Positions 34,123 to 43,801 of a stretch of 64,000 bases of DNA are shown in pieces (position 1 is the first letter of the stretch; every line of letters begins with the position of its first letter). Below the pieces are notes generated by a model that saw only the letters and a list, made by a program, of their open reading frames with translations, had not been told where the DNA came from and ran no database searches. The stretch is from the NCBI GenBank assembly GCA_027579435.1, contig JANBPK010000776.1, forward strand, positions 86,570 to 150,569. The letters are read 5' to 3'. A program made the translations under genes and the position numbers. The stretch is from Candolleomyces eurysporus. Its lineage: Eukaryota > Basidiomycota > Agaricomycetes > Agaricales > Psathyrellaceae.

Positions 34123-35988
34123 TNAATTGCGCTTCACAGCCGACGAGTCNGCAAATGGGTCTGCGAATGGATCGTTAACAGTNCTCGTTGATGCTTTGGC
34201 GAAACCAGCAATCTCCTCGTCGTCGGACACCGTAACATAATCCCGCCGCTTCGAAGTCCCCGCCCTCGCCTTATGAGTCTCTTCATCAGACGACTCATAA
34301 TCGCTGAAGTCCGAGAGTGAACCTCTGCGATCCTGCTCATCCTCGTCCTCATCATCTTCAACCCTGTTCGGCCGCATGGGAGGAGGTAGCTTGCTCGAGG
34401 AAGCNCCCAACGCTCCGAAATCGAGATCTTCGAGATCAGGGTGGATNTGGATGGGGGCTCGCTCAGGACTGGAGTCGTCGTCGTCTTCCAGATTCCCATC
34501 TCTGGAGTTCTGTACAGCGGCTTTCTGTTTCTCCTGGAGCTTGCCAACCTCTCCGCCGATGGTTGCAGATGCCATTCGGTCAGTCAAACCTTCTGTTGAA
34601 TCGGGGTTCTCNTGATTGCTGACGGTTAGTTGGTCGTACATTTCCAGTGCGTTCATAATCCGCTCATTTGTTTCGATGAGGGTGCCNATCAGCTCCTCGT
34701 TCTCGACGAGCTGGGAANGATGTTAGGAGGCAAGACAATTTACCATTGTACCGCTTCGCACCTGAATGTACCGCACGAGGGTCTTGCGTACTTGCTTGGC
34801 TATTGTCAGGCAATCCTGGACACGTTCATTCTCCTGAAGTGTTTCTTTCTCCATATTGACCAGCTGAGNATTCAAGGCATCATGTCATTAAGGTTCACGA
34901 AAAAGNGAAAAGAGATACCCACTCTGATTGCATTGATCAAATTACTTGAAGCTTGAGAAGCCTCTGATATGCTCTCGACGATTTTGGGCTTATCCTGCCC
35001 ACGAAATGAGTCCAAAGTCTCCATTCGGGGAAGAGTANNTTACTTACCCTCTCAAAATTGAACGGTACCCTCTTCGGCTTATTCTTGTTTTTCCGACGTT
35101 CCTCCTCTTCCAGCCTCGCCTTCTCCTTTGCCAANCGCTTCTCCTCTTTCTCCTGCATCTTGGCCGTCGACTTCCTTTCCGTTTCGTGGGTCAGACCCAT
35201 GAGATTATACCGCTCCTTCTCCTTGCGCTCAGAGATCCTACATTGCTTGTANAGACCTGCAATGAGGGCCATGGAGGGATCNTCAGCGTATTGNTCTTTC
35301 CATGAGCTCAAGACCAATAAAAGTTTCTTCTTGACTCGTTTGTCGATAGTGATTTCAGAGCCGATGAGNCGTAGAGCATCGGTCAAATGCCCGTCGGAGA
35401 AGGCGGCTTCGAGACATATCAATTAGAACCCGATGAGGTCGAGCGGGGGGAGTCCGGCACTCACGCAGGAACTTTTCACCGCAGTTCTCCACCAAGGCCT
35501 TGAGCAGCTATGTAGAGAGAATCGTCATCGGTAGGCTCCAAAATCCCCCGNAANNAAGGNNACCGACCACTAGCGCTCGGTACTGNTGATGAGCGTTTCC
35601 ATGCTTGAGTTTCTTCCGAAGAGCTCTTGACGCCTCAAGTGGTCTAGAGGGGGAGGCGATGATAAGACCCTGAGAGTTGAGTAGGTGATTGGCGCCTACC
35701 CTGCAGGNTGGAGGTTTATAGATTCGATTAGCTCAGGGATCCTAGAGTACACCCTCGCTCGTTAGAGGGNACCGTTTCGTTAGATAGAAACGAGTACGTG
35801 CCCGTCGTATGCCTCCTCCGCGATGCTCGGTCCTGTGAGGATTTCGACCCAATCGGTNATCGACGACTGACAGTGAGTATGAGCAGAGTAGGCAAATAGT
35901 TGATGGCTCTGAGAGACAGAGATAACGATAGAGGACGTACATGGGGCTTCTCTCTGCCGAAGGCCTTTGCGAAACTCAGAGAGGCCAT
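34123..35988 (-). CDS. LSB5: VHS-GAT protein Lsb5-like (actin/endocytosis adaptor)
   Basis: The start at 35988 gives MASLSFAKAFGREKPH, then an intron and SITDWVEILTGPSIAEEAYDG, IPELIESINLQP, SPSRPLEASRALRKKLKHGN and DALxLIGSEITIDKRVKKKL, a VHS domain spread over several exons. A charged coiled coil (EKEEKxLAKEKARLEEEERR) follows, then a GAT-like helical region (ENEELIGTLIETNERIMNAL). The acidic tail has TVNDPFADPF. In yeast, Lsb5 binds Las17 and Sla1 and links ubiquitin/Arf signals to cortical actin; this role is inferred for the present protein. The stop is most likely the codon TNA at 34125-34123. Exons are small and several Ns hinder exact junctions. Confidence 0.82.
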
Positions 35989-36317
35989 GATATACAATAC
36001 CAAGAAGCAGTAAAGAGGCTATGTACTAATTCACGAAGACTCTTCGGGTCGTGATCACAGAGCAATGTGACATCATTCCATTGGGCATCCGATACAGAAC
36101 ATGATGATAGCGAAACACAAAAAAAGCCAAGGGGAATNCGCAGAGCGCCGGAGTAACGGTGGGAGTGAGTAAATGAAATACAGGAGGGGACCCGAAAACA
36201 CATGATCAGGGAGCAAAGCGACAGCACAATACAGAGCTACAGAATCGTGAAGAGCATAAGTACAGAGTGGTGGGTAACATGTAACACAGTCTATAAAGTT
36301 CCTATCTATAGTCATAA
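35989..36317. promoter_or_regulatory. Upstream region of LSB5
   Basis: 329 bp between the start of LSB5 and the 3' end of the next minus-strand gene. No specific element was recognised. It is the only space available for the LSB5 promoter. Confidence 0.4.
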
Positions 36318-37762
36318 TCATGAGGTTCCATCGTGACCGCCGCTATTTGGATGCCCCGGTCCCATTTGTCCTGGCTGGCCTTGGCCTGTCTGACGGGCCA
36401 TCGCCATCTGGGCCATGGCACCGAGGTTATGCGCAGGGGTGCCAACACCCATCGGACTCTCGAGNTACAAGCGAATGAGGACGGTNTCCAGAGCGGCAAC
36501 GCTGACCTGCGGATAGTCGAACGACCGCGCGTGTTCTCGGACGGTATGGAAAAGAGTGGACATGTTGTCCCACCGATCCTGGGCTTGGGCCAATGGGTAT
36601 TGCTGGACAGGGGCATAACCATACGCTTGTTGAGGGGCTTGATATTGTTGCTGATTTGGCAGAGGCGCCAGCATAGAAACAGCGGATGTGAATGTGGGCT
36701 GCATCTGGGCGTTAGCTGTGCCCATCACTTGCTGAACCTGTTGTTGTTGCTGCTGCTGTTGGGGCTGTTGCTGCTGCTGCTGCTGTGGCTGATGTTGGGG
36801 TNGCTGCTGCTGCTGCTGCTGAATTACAGCGGGCATCGTTTGGGGACTGTTCATNGTTTGGCTCGGAGTGTCCGCTGGTGGTGGTGGGACGGATGCCGGA
36901 GTGGGAACGCTGGAAATGGGAGGAACAGCATTAGCAATACTGCTGCTTGACGTCGCGGCTGTAGTTGGTGCGACAAGCGAGGTNCTGGTTTTGCTGGACC
37001 GTTTTTCTTTCTCTGTTTGCACCGCGGCTTTCCGACCTCGCCTCGTATAGGGCAAATTGGCAAGTCCTATCTCGTGTGAGTGTTGAGAGATGTCTGCCGG
37101 CGGTTAGCAATGGAGAGAAAATACACGATCATAAGTAGACCTACAGCATGCACGGACCTCCTCCGTATCATAGTAGGTCTTGTAGCTGATGGAGGCAGGA
37201 CATCCCTGGCCCTCCAGCTGGACAGANAATGAGCCACAGGCGGACACGGTGGAGAATAGCAGCCTACCTTGCGACTGGGCACCTTTCGAACGCGCTCAGG
37301 GTGTTTCTTCACATACTTCTTCCTGCCACTTCGCGAATGCCTTGCACAGACGAGCTTGGTGTGGTCCTTGAAGCGTGGGGGTACTGCCTTGCTTCCATGG
37401 GTGTCTCCCTGCAGAGAAGGGTGAGTGGTGGCGCCGAAAGGACGGTACGGAGACAGACCTTGACAAACTCGACCATGTTGCGCTCCTCCTCGTCCTGGCG
37501 CCATTGCTGGAAGGCATCGAGGTCGGGAAAGGAGAGGGTATAGCCGTCGTCGGAGTCGCCAGAGCCATAGGGCTGTTTTGAGGAGGAAGCCACGGATTTG
37601 TGAGGATTGGTGGCAAATGTTGTGTGGCTGGGACCAGTATCTAATTGACAGAATGAGGAGGACCGGACAGGAAGGAAAAGGCGGACGAAAAATACCGGGA
37701 ATATGGGGCGTAATTGAGGGGTGCAGAGAGAGCTCGCCGAGACGAAACTGCTGGAAAGCCAT
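36318..37762 (-). CDS. Q-rich transcription factor with FAR1/FLYWCH (WRKY-GCM1)-like zinc module
   Basis: The first ATG at 37762 (MAFQQFRLGELSLHPSI) is joined over the intron 37695-37641 to DTGPSHTTFATNPHK. The DNA-binding part reads FPDLDAFQQWRQDEEERN, then KLVCARHSRSGRKKY, RKVPSRK, QGCPASISYKTYYDTEEVRA and, across an intron near 37150, CYISQHSHEIGLANLPY. The cysteines of VCAR and QGC and the HSH pair are placed like the zinc ligands of the FAR1/FLYWCH/GCM superfamily. A basic segment (YTRRGRKAAVQ) follows, then a Pro/Ser stretch, a polyglutamine tract (36725-36835) and a Gly/Met/Gln-rich end. Presumably it is a nuclear regulator; targets are unknown. Such domains are shared with Mutator-like transposases, but no transposase core is present, so domestication is possible. 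Confidence 0.6.
36725..36835 (-). repeat. CAG/CTG-rich polyglutamine-coding tract
   Basis: Interrupted runs of CTG, TTG and GCTG on the plus strand encode several blocks of glutamine in the zinc-module transcription factor. Length variation between strains is expected. Confidence 0.85.
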
Positions 37763-37954
37763 TCTATTCTGATTTATTCGCGATTTAGAGGCGGATTCGA
37801 CGTTTTTCGACCAGGGCCAACAGCGATCCGGGAGAAAATCGCCCCCAATTCCCGACCCTTTTTGAGACGATTTCGATAAACTCGATACACGTCACGCAGT
37901 CACGCGTGACAACCCATCCTCGTGCTACCAACATTCTCCTTTTTCAGTCCCGCC

Positions 37955-39097
37955 ATGACGTCCTCCCTCAAAAATTCCCTCCACCGCCGCAACCACAAGG
38001 AGCGCTCTCAGCTTGCGCACAGGGCCAAGCTCGGCTTTCTCGAGAAGCACAAGGACTATGTTCTCCGTGCAAGGGACTACCACTCCAAGCAGGACCGCCT
38101 CACCAGGCTCCGCCAAAAGGCCGCGGAGAAGAATAAGGATGAGTTCTACTTTTCCATGAACAGGGAGAAAACCNAGGGGCGGAGTGCATACGAAAGACCG
38201 GGGCAACGTCGCTCTACCCACCGATTATGTCAAACTGCTCAAAACCCAGGACGAAAACTATGTCCGCACGATGAGAATGTCTAATCTCAAGGTCAGTTTT
38301 GATCTAATATTACCCGCCGATAACGCCTTATCTTTCACCTTTAGAAAATCGACAAAATCAAGAAGAAACTGACCGAAATGGCCGACCTCTTCAAGTCGAG
38401 TCTAGATGGTACCTCAGCGGAAGACGAAGGTCTAGACTCTGAGGAGTATAAAATCCTCGAGGACTCGGGTGTCCTTTCTCCCAGACGCAAAGGCGGACGG
38501 CGCAAAGCAGGAGAAAGACATGTTGTGTTTGCAACTAGCCTTGAAGAAGGTGCGTTATCCATCTATTCATTTACTCAATCTAACTTTTGTTTTCGATTGG
38601 CAGCCCAAGCTTTGCACAATTCCCAAAACACCCATGACGATTATAATATGGACGTCGAAGCTTCCAAGCAAGTCTTGGAATCTGAAGAAGATCTCGGATG
38701 GAAGCAAAAACCATCCAAGAGCAAAAAGTCCAAGCCATCCCATGTGAACAACGACGAGGAGTGGGAAGATGAAGACGACCTTTCAGCAACAGAAGACTCA
38801 CTCCAATCAGGAACAGATACGAGAAGACGATTATTGAAGGAACTGAGCGCTCGTTTACATCGCGACCAACAATTACAATACGCTCAGCGAGAGTTTGAGA
38901 TGCAGAGATTGATGATGGGAAAGGGGGCACGGCAGAAGATCTCGGCAATGCAAAAGGAGGAAGGTGACGACGAGAGCGAAGAGGATGAGGACGAGGTGGA
39001 TGCACGGAAAGGCCGGAGAAAGGATCGCCCTCGGATAGTGGACGAAGCGACCTACAAGCCAAGAGTATACAAATGGAAACTAGAACGTAAACGATAG
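37955..39097 (+). CDS. UTP11: U3 snoRNP protein Utp11
   Basis: Small-subunit processome component in the nucleolus. The start at 37955 reads [19 protein letters not shown], the strongly conserved basic N-terminus, then [27 protein letters not shown] and [20 protein letters not shown]. Exons are 37955-38291, 38345-38549 and 38604-39097, with GTCAGT and GTGCGT donors. The N at 38174 is an extra base: without it the frame reads [14 protein letters not shown] as in the family. The middle part is acidic and the C-terminus ends in [14 protein letters not shown], the typical Utp11 end. Confidence 0.93.
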
Positions 39098-39272
39098 CAT
39101 TTTGTCTCTTTCCGTTTCCGACATACATTCATTCATTGCAAAGTCAACGTAAGACAGCAAAATAGCGTGTGGAATAAAGCGGATGGTAAGATAAAGTGTG
39201 CGTTAGATGTATAGTCCCAAGTGAGTGTAAATTAATNGCAAAAAATCGAGTTNAAANNATTGCGAAGANAAC

Positions 39273-40807
39273 TCAAAGAAGCAATTGCCCAGCAGCCAAA
39301 GCACCAATGAAGAACGAGCTAACAAGATAGAACACAGGGCTTCCTGACGATGCGCCAGGGGCTGCGCCGGANCCGGAATTTCCTCCCGGTCTACTGGTGT
39401 TGGTGGCGCCGCCGCTCGTCCGTGTTCCTGAAGCTGTCGAGGCAGGTGATGCAATAGGCGTCGAAGGGTTGTAGGGTACGCCATTGATCTGAGCAGCCAC
39501 CTCGAATACGGAGCCTCCGCCATACTCATAGAACTAAGAAGACAGTCTTCAGTCTTCAGTCAATTTAGACGAATGGATCGACTTACATCGACGAGTAGGA
39601 AGTTGGGAGCTCGGCCGTGGGCGTTTCGGCAAGTCTCGACATGAGCGCCCAAAGAGCCAGCGCCGCTAGCGGCGTTGGTNACAGTCAGCTGTTCAATGAA
39701 GGGGACGGGCTGGCCGAGCACGAGCTTGTCCAAGAAGTGGTTGATCAAGAACATTTGGGTGCCTGCATCGCCCCTTGTCCTGTTCACACTGCAGTCGAAC
39801 CGGGCTACGTCGATAACGTTGAATTCGGTTTCCCAGATGTTAGTGAATTCTGTGAAAGAGTTATATTTAGACTCTCTGGNTCACGATCACTGTTCGAGAA
39901 TATGTCACTNACCGTCGATGAGGTAGGGTACGGCAGCCAGGTCAGCACCATTGTCAAGGAAAGTCAGTAGTCGCTTGTTAGAATCGATAAGTGTGCCGAG
40001 GGTAGGCCATCCGGTAGCAGGGAGAGGGCTAGTTGTAGGNGCATATGACAAAGNGTCGAGACCGACCGCAGCAAACACGGTCCCGTACGCGGATGCGGGA
40101 AGGTTGTCAATGTTNACGATCAAAAGTGAGAGNACNTCGTTCGGGTTGGCATCGAGCCAAGTTTTGACTAAGAACAAGACATGATGTCAATCGCAATTCA
40201 AGAGGGCCAAGCGAAAAAATGGTGTGTGCTTACCGGTTCGCAAATAGTCCTCCAGGGTTCCGCCGTCAAGGAGTACCTGGGGGAAAGACGTAAGCCTCGG
40301 ATGTCAGGAACAATTGCAAGTGAATCAGGAGANNCTTACACATGTCGAATGACACAGTCTGATCACCCCACCCTGGTTGTGCGCCTGCATCTGGAGCATC
40401 CGAACCCCATCATTCAACTGCTGGGTGACTGTTCAGACNCGTGCATGAGTATTAGGAACACGATCAAGCTGCGGAGGAAGGCGTACTGTCTTGGTCTTGG
40501 TTCACGGCCACTGTTGANTAACGAATAACACAAATGTTTTGGTTAGCTCCGACCGCCCGAACACGAGGATAGAGAACAACAACGCACAGTTATTGGTGGT
40601 CCCGATTGCGTACGAGTCGTGCGTCCCCACAAAAGTTACNCTCCCGAAGGTGCGCTCGCAGAGCTCAGCATGGCCATTGCAAATGGTCGCCCTCGTCTGC
40701 AGCCCCCCGTTTCGCGCCGACANACCCTGCGAAGCGCTTGTTGACGCCGAAGAGACGAGCGCGGCGCTCAGAATCGCCAGGACTCGAGCCGCATGATGGA
40801 ACTTCAT
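39273..40807 (-). CDS. Secreted, GPI-anchored PLC-like phosphodiesterase-fold protein
   Basis: The start at 40807 gives a signal peptide (MKFHHAARVLAILSAALVSS). The mature part begins with ICNGHAELCERTFG and VTFVGTHDSYAIG, the histidine-containing first motif of the fungal PI-PLC X-like family. Later motifs are NQDQD, TWLDANP, LPASAYGTVFAAVGLD, LLTFLDNGADLAAVPYLID and MFLINHFLDK. Several short introns split the gene. The C-terminus is Ser/Thr/Gly-rich and ends in a hydrophobic tail (VFYLVSSFFIGALAAGQLLL), as for GPI attachment. The whole catalytic set of bacterial PI-PLC is not evident, so the enzymatic activity is uncertain. It is probably a cell-wall or membrane-surface protein. Confidence 0.8.
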
Positions 40808-41339
40808 TATGAATCCCTTTCACAGGAGGTATAGATGCTAGAAAAGTGTCGTGGACGTCGAACAGCTGCTGCGGAAGGGCGAAAAAAGAGGTATGGGTAT
40901 GGTGGTCGTCCGCAAGCAAGCCTTCAAAACCAAAAATAAAAACGAGTGCTGTGGGCCGGCNGAGAACCCGGCACTGAGTATACGGTGGTCTGCGGAGGTA
41001 GAGGAATATAATAGACAACGAAACACGAAAATGGGGGCTTATGTCGCGCTCTTGCCGGCTCGGCCATCAGCCGTGCCTCCCTTCAGATCAACNTCCCTGA
41101 CAAAAATAGAACGCCTGCCTTTTCTGGGCTGCTTGGAGGCGTTTCCGGCTGACTTTGCGTCCAGCGTGCGTGTCTTTNNAGAACGTGAAATCATTCAGTG
41201 CAATATATTTCCATCATGGCCAAAGGGGCGTGCATAAAGCCGGTATTAAGGCGTCGAAATGCCCTCGGTGTTGTTACCGGCCACCGAGGCTTATTCAAAC
41301 ACGCTGGAAGGTCGTTTTTTTTGAACCTTGACTTCCACC
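40808..41339. promoter_or_regulatory. Divergent promoter region, PLC-like gene and AYR1
   Basis: 532 bp separate the two divergent starts. Several Ns are present. No canonical element was recognised with confidence. Confidence 0.4.
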
Positions 41340-42346
41340 ATGTCCTCAGTCGTACTNGTTACCGGTTGCACCACCGGCGGAATTGGCTACTCTCTGTANG
41401 TGTTCTCCGATGACTCTGCTCCGCCTGCCTTGACGATTATTATCACCAGATGCGAGGAGTTTGCACGTCAGGGGTGCAAAGTGTACGCGACCTCTCGACG
41501 TGTCGAAACGATTGCAGAGTCTTCGTTTCCGAACATCGAACGGCTCGCTTTGGATGTGACCGATGACGAAAGCGTGAACAAAGCCATCGAGNATATCATC
41601 GAGAAGGAAGGAAAGCTGGATATNGTGGTGAATAACGCNGGNGCCATAGCAGGAGGTGCGTCGCACCAGTTCCCAAGTCGCACTCAAAGGCCAACTGTAA
41701 NCGTTTTTTAGGTGCCCTGCTCGACCAGACCATGGACCATGTTCAAAAATCGCTCGACCTGAATGTNGTCTCTATTCTNCGCGTCTCTAAAGCTGCGATG
41801 CCCCACATGGCCAGCCGTCGCTCTGGTCTGATCATTAACATCGGTTCTATCGTCGGTGAAATGCAAGTCCCTTTCTCTACATGAGGATTGGAGTNGCAGC
41901 GCTAACTTCNAATCGCTTACCAATTACCCAGCCCCACCCCTTGGAACGGACTCTACTGTGCATCCAAGGCTGCGGTTCACAGCATGAGCCAAGTCCTCGC
42001 TATGGAGTGCCGACCTTACAATGTTAGGGTTCTCCATGTTGCACCTGGGGCCATCAAATCAAACATCTCNAATAACGGCACAACTCAGTTCAGTCTGCCG
42101 GAGAATAGCCTTTGGAAGGACTACCTCCCCGACATGATTCGCCGAATCCATGCAAGCCAAGGCTCCGGCTCCTTGCCTAATGAAGACTTTGCAAAGGTGG
42201 TAGTTGGAAAGGCGCTGAAAAGGTCAAACTCGTTCTACAACTATTTGACTCTCGGAGGACAGGCGTTCGTGTTCAGTGTTCTCAAGTGGCTTCCAAGACT
42301 TACAGTCTTGCATTTGATGTGGAAAACGTACTCCAAGAAAGCGTGA
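41340..42346 (+). CDS. AYR1: NADPH-dependent 1-acyldihydroxyacetone phosphate reductase (SDR)
   Basis: Short-chain dehydrogenase of lipid-droplet/ER type that reduces 1-acyl-DHAP in phosphatidate synthesis. The cofactor motif VTGCTTGGIG is typical of the Ayr1 group. It is followed by NNAGAIAGG, the catalytic Ser in IINIGSIVGE, and YCASKAAVHS with the catalytic Tyr and Lys. The C-terminus carries hydrophobic stretches (QAFVFSVLKWLPRLTVLHLM) compatible with membrane association. Exons are 41340-41395, 41450-41655, 41712-41862 and 41932-42346. The third intron starts with GCAAGT and ends CAG, a GC-AG intron: only this choice yields GEIPTPWNGLYCASK in frame. The exact substrate is inferred from the family. 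Confidence 0.85.
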
Positions 42347-42807
42347 ATACAGCCAAGCAACTGTCTGACACGAATCAAATCACATTTCTTTTTGTTATAC
42401 TAATATGTAACTTACGATAAGCCTTTCAAAAGTCGAGTCGTGACCAGACTCGTGTGCACGCAATATTCATGGGATGATGACGATGCACGTTGGTAGTACT
42501 TGGACCCGGCGCTGTGTCAATCAGAGAGCCAAGACAATCCACAATGGGCCTCAGAAGGCTGAAAAAAAGGTTGGCATACGCCAGGCGGAAACAGGGGCCT
42601 TGGCTTACGGATTTATTAGCGGACCAAGACTTGGGTACGGGCCTTCGAGCGGAGAGGGCTGTGGGAGCCCGGAGAGAAGGGGGAGCATCATGTAGAGGGG
42701 CACAGCCACGGACGCGTTTGGGTTCGTTGCAGAATGAGGGAGCGTCAAGGTTGTCTTTGCGACGGCCTTGTTCTGCAGCTTCTCTTCCCTGAAAGACGAC
42801 AATCGTT
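42347..42807. promoter_or_regulatory. Intergenic region upstream of myosin light chain gene
   Basis: 461 bp holding the 3' UTR of AYR1 and the promoter/5' UTR of the next gene. The open frames seen here have no family resemblance. Confidence 0.4.
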
Positions 42808-43522
42808 ATGTCTAGATATCCGGATTACCTGTCGCCGAACCCTACGCCTACGAAGCAGTCGAAAGCACAGAAATCGCGGGCGAGACGAGAACCTTCAGGA
42901 GTGTTTTCGCTCTTTCAGGCGCCGCAGATCCAGCAGTTCAAGGAGGCCTTTCAGCTTATTGACCACGACAAGGATGGATGGATAAACGAGAACGACTTGA
43001 GGGAGATCTTTGCGAGCCTAGGTGAGAGGAACGACGCGTCATAGTCTCCCTGTGTTGAAGTAATGCAGGCATTTCGCCATCGAAGCGGATGATGGATGAG
43101 CTGCTGAATGCTCGTCCTGGAACCCACAGCAGGAGTTCGTCATATGGGGTAGAGGATAACTCTGGAGACCGAGGAATCAACTTTACAATGTTCCTCACGA
43201 TGATGAGCGAGCGACTGTTTGAATTTGATACTGAGGCGGAGCTGATCGAGGCCTTTGAGTCGTTTGATGAGAACGACAAGGGTACGGTGAAGGTGGATGA
43301 GATGCGAAAGTGGCTCAGTGAATTTGGAGAACGGATGGACATGCAGGAGGTGAGTACAGAGCGCACTGTTCGTCTGATCCTTGCTAACCACAATGATTGC
43401 AGATTGACAAACTGTTCAAGGGGCCGTTTACGGACCGGCAGGGAAACTTCAATTACCGGGAATGGGTGAAGGTGCTGCGAATCAACGACGAGGAGGAGAC
43501 GAAGCAGGCCAGTGCTATGTAG
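42808..43522 (+). CDS. Myosin II regulatory light chain (EF-hand)
   Basis: Calmodulin-superfamily light chain that binds the IQ motif of myosin II and acts in the cytokinetic ring. The start at 42808 gives MSRYPDYLSPNPTPTK. RARREPSGVFSLF places a serine where the phosphorylated serine of animal regulatory light chains sits (RATSNVF). The first EF-hand is complete (DHDKDGWINENDL); the others are degenerate (FDENDKGTVKVDE, FTDRQGNFNYREW). Exons are 42808-43020, 43068-43349 and 43403-43522. Compared with animal chains there is an extra Ser-rich loop of about 18 residues (HSRSSSYGVEDNSG) before INFTMFLTMM. The order of motifs favours the regulatory over the essential chain. Confidence 0.87.
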
Positions 43523-43579
43523 ATTTGGACTGTACATATCTCTTGGCTGCAGATCTATCGAATGTCGGAGGAACCTGCG

Positions 43580-43772
43580 CTTGGCCACTCGGCACGCGCC
43601 AAGCGGGCCCACGCCAAGACAAATGGCCAGATCGGAGAAATCTTGCGAGAAAGCGGCCGGATTGGGAAGGCGCCAGGACCACTGATGTGCCAAGCCGCTT
43701 GGGCCCTCTTGGGACTTGGCAAATGGGCTTGGCAAACATCGATCGGGCACACTTTTGCTCTNGGGGCTTGGC
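43580..43772. promoter_or_regulatory. Cluster of eight GCCARG (PacC-type) sites upstream of RIM101
   Basis: Within 193 bp, GCCARG or its complement occurs at 43580-43585, 43598-43603, 43613-43618, 43672-43677, 43689-43694, 43715-43720, 43728-43733 and 43767-43772. Seven are GCCAAG/CTTGGC and one is GCCAGG. GCCARG is the established core site of Aspergillus PacC and its orthologues, and the gene starting 30 bp downstream encodes a PacC homologue. About one such hexamer per kilobase is expected by chance in random sequence. The direct reading is autoregulation by the encoded factor; a small repetitive element with a GCCAAG unit is the alternative. Confidence 0.65.
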
Positions 43773-43801
43773 ACAACAACGCAATTTAAAACATCACCGC
43801 C

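Noticed and set aside
36333..36950. Leucine-rich plus-strand frame
   Set aside because: Antisense of the polyglutamine tract.
42474..42792. Open frames upstream of the myosin light chain
   Set aside because: Leader sequence without conservation; the light chain ATG at 42808 matches the family N-terminus.
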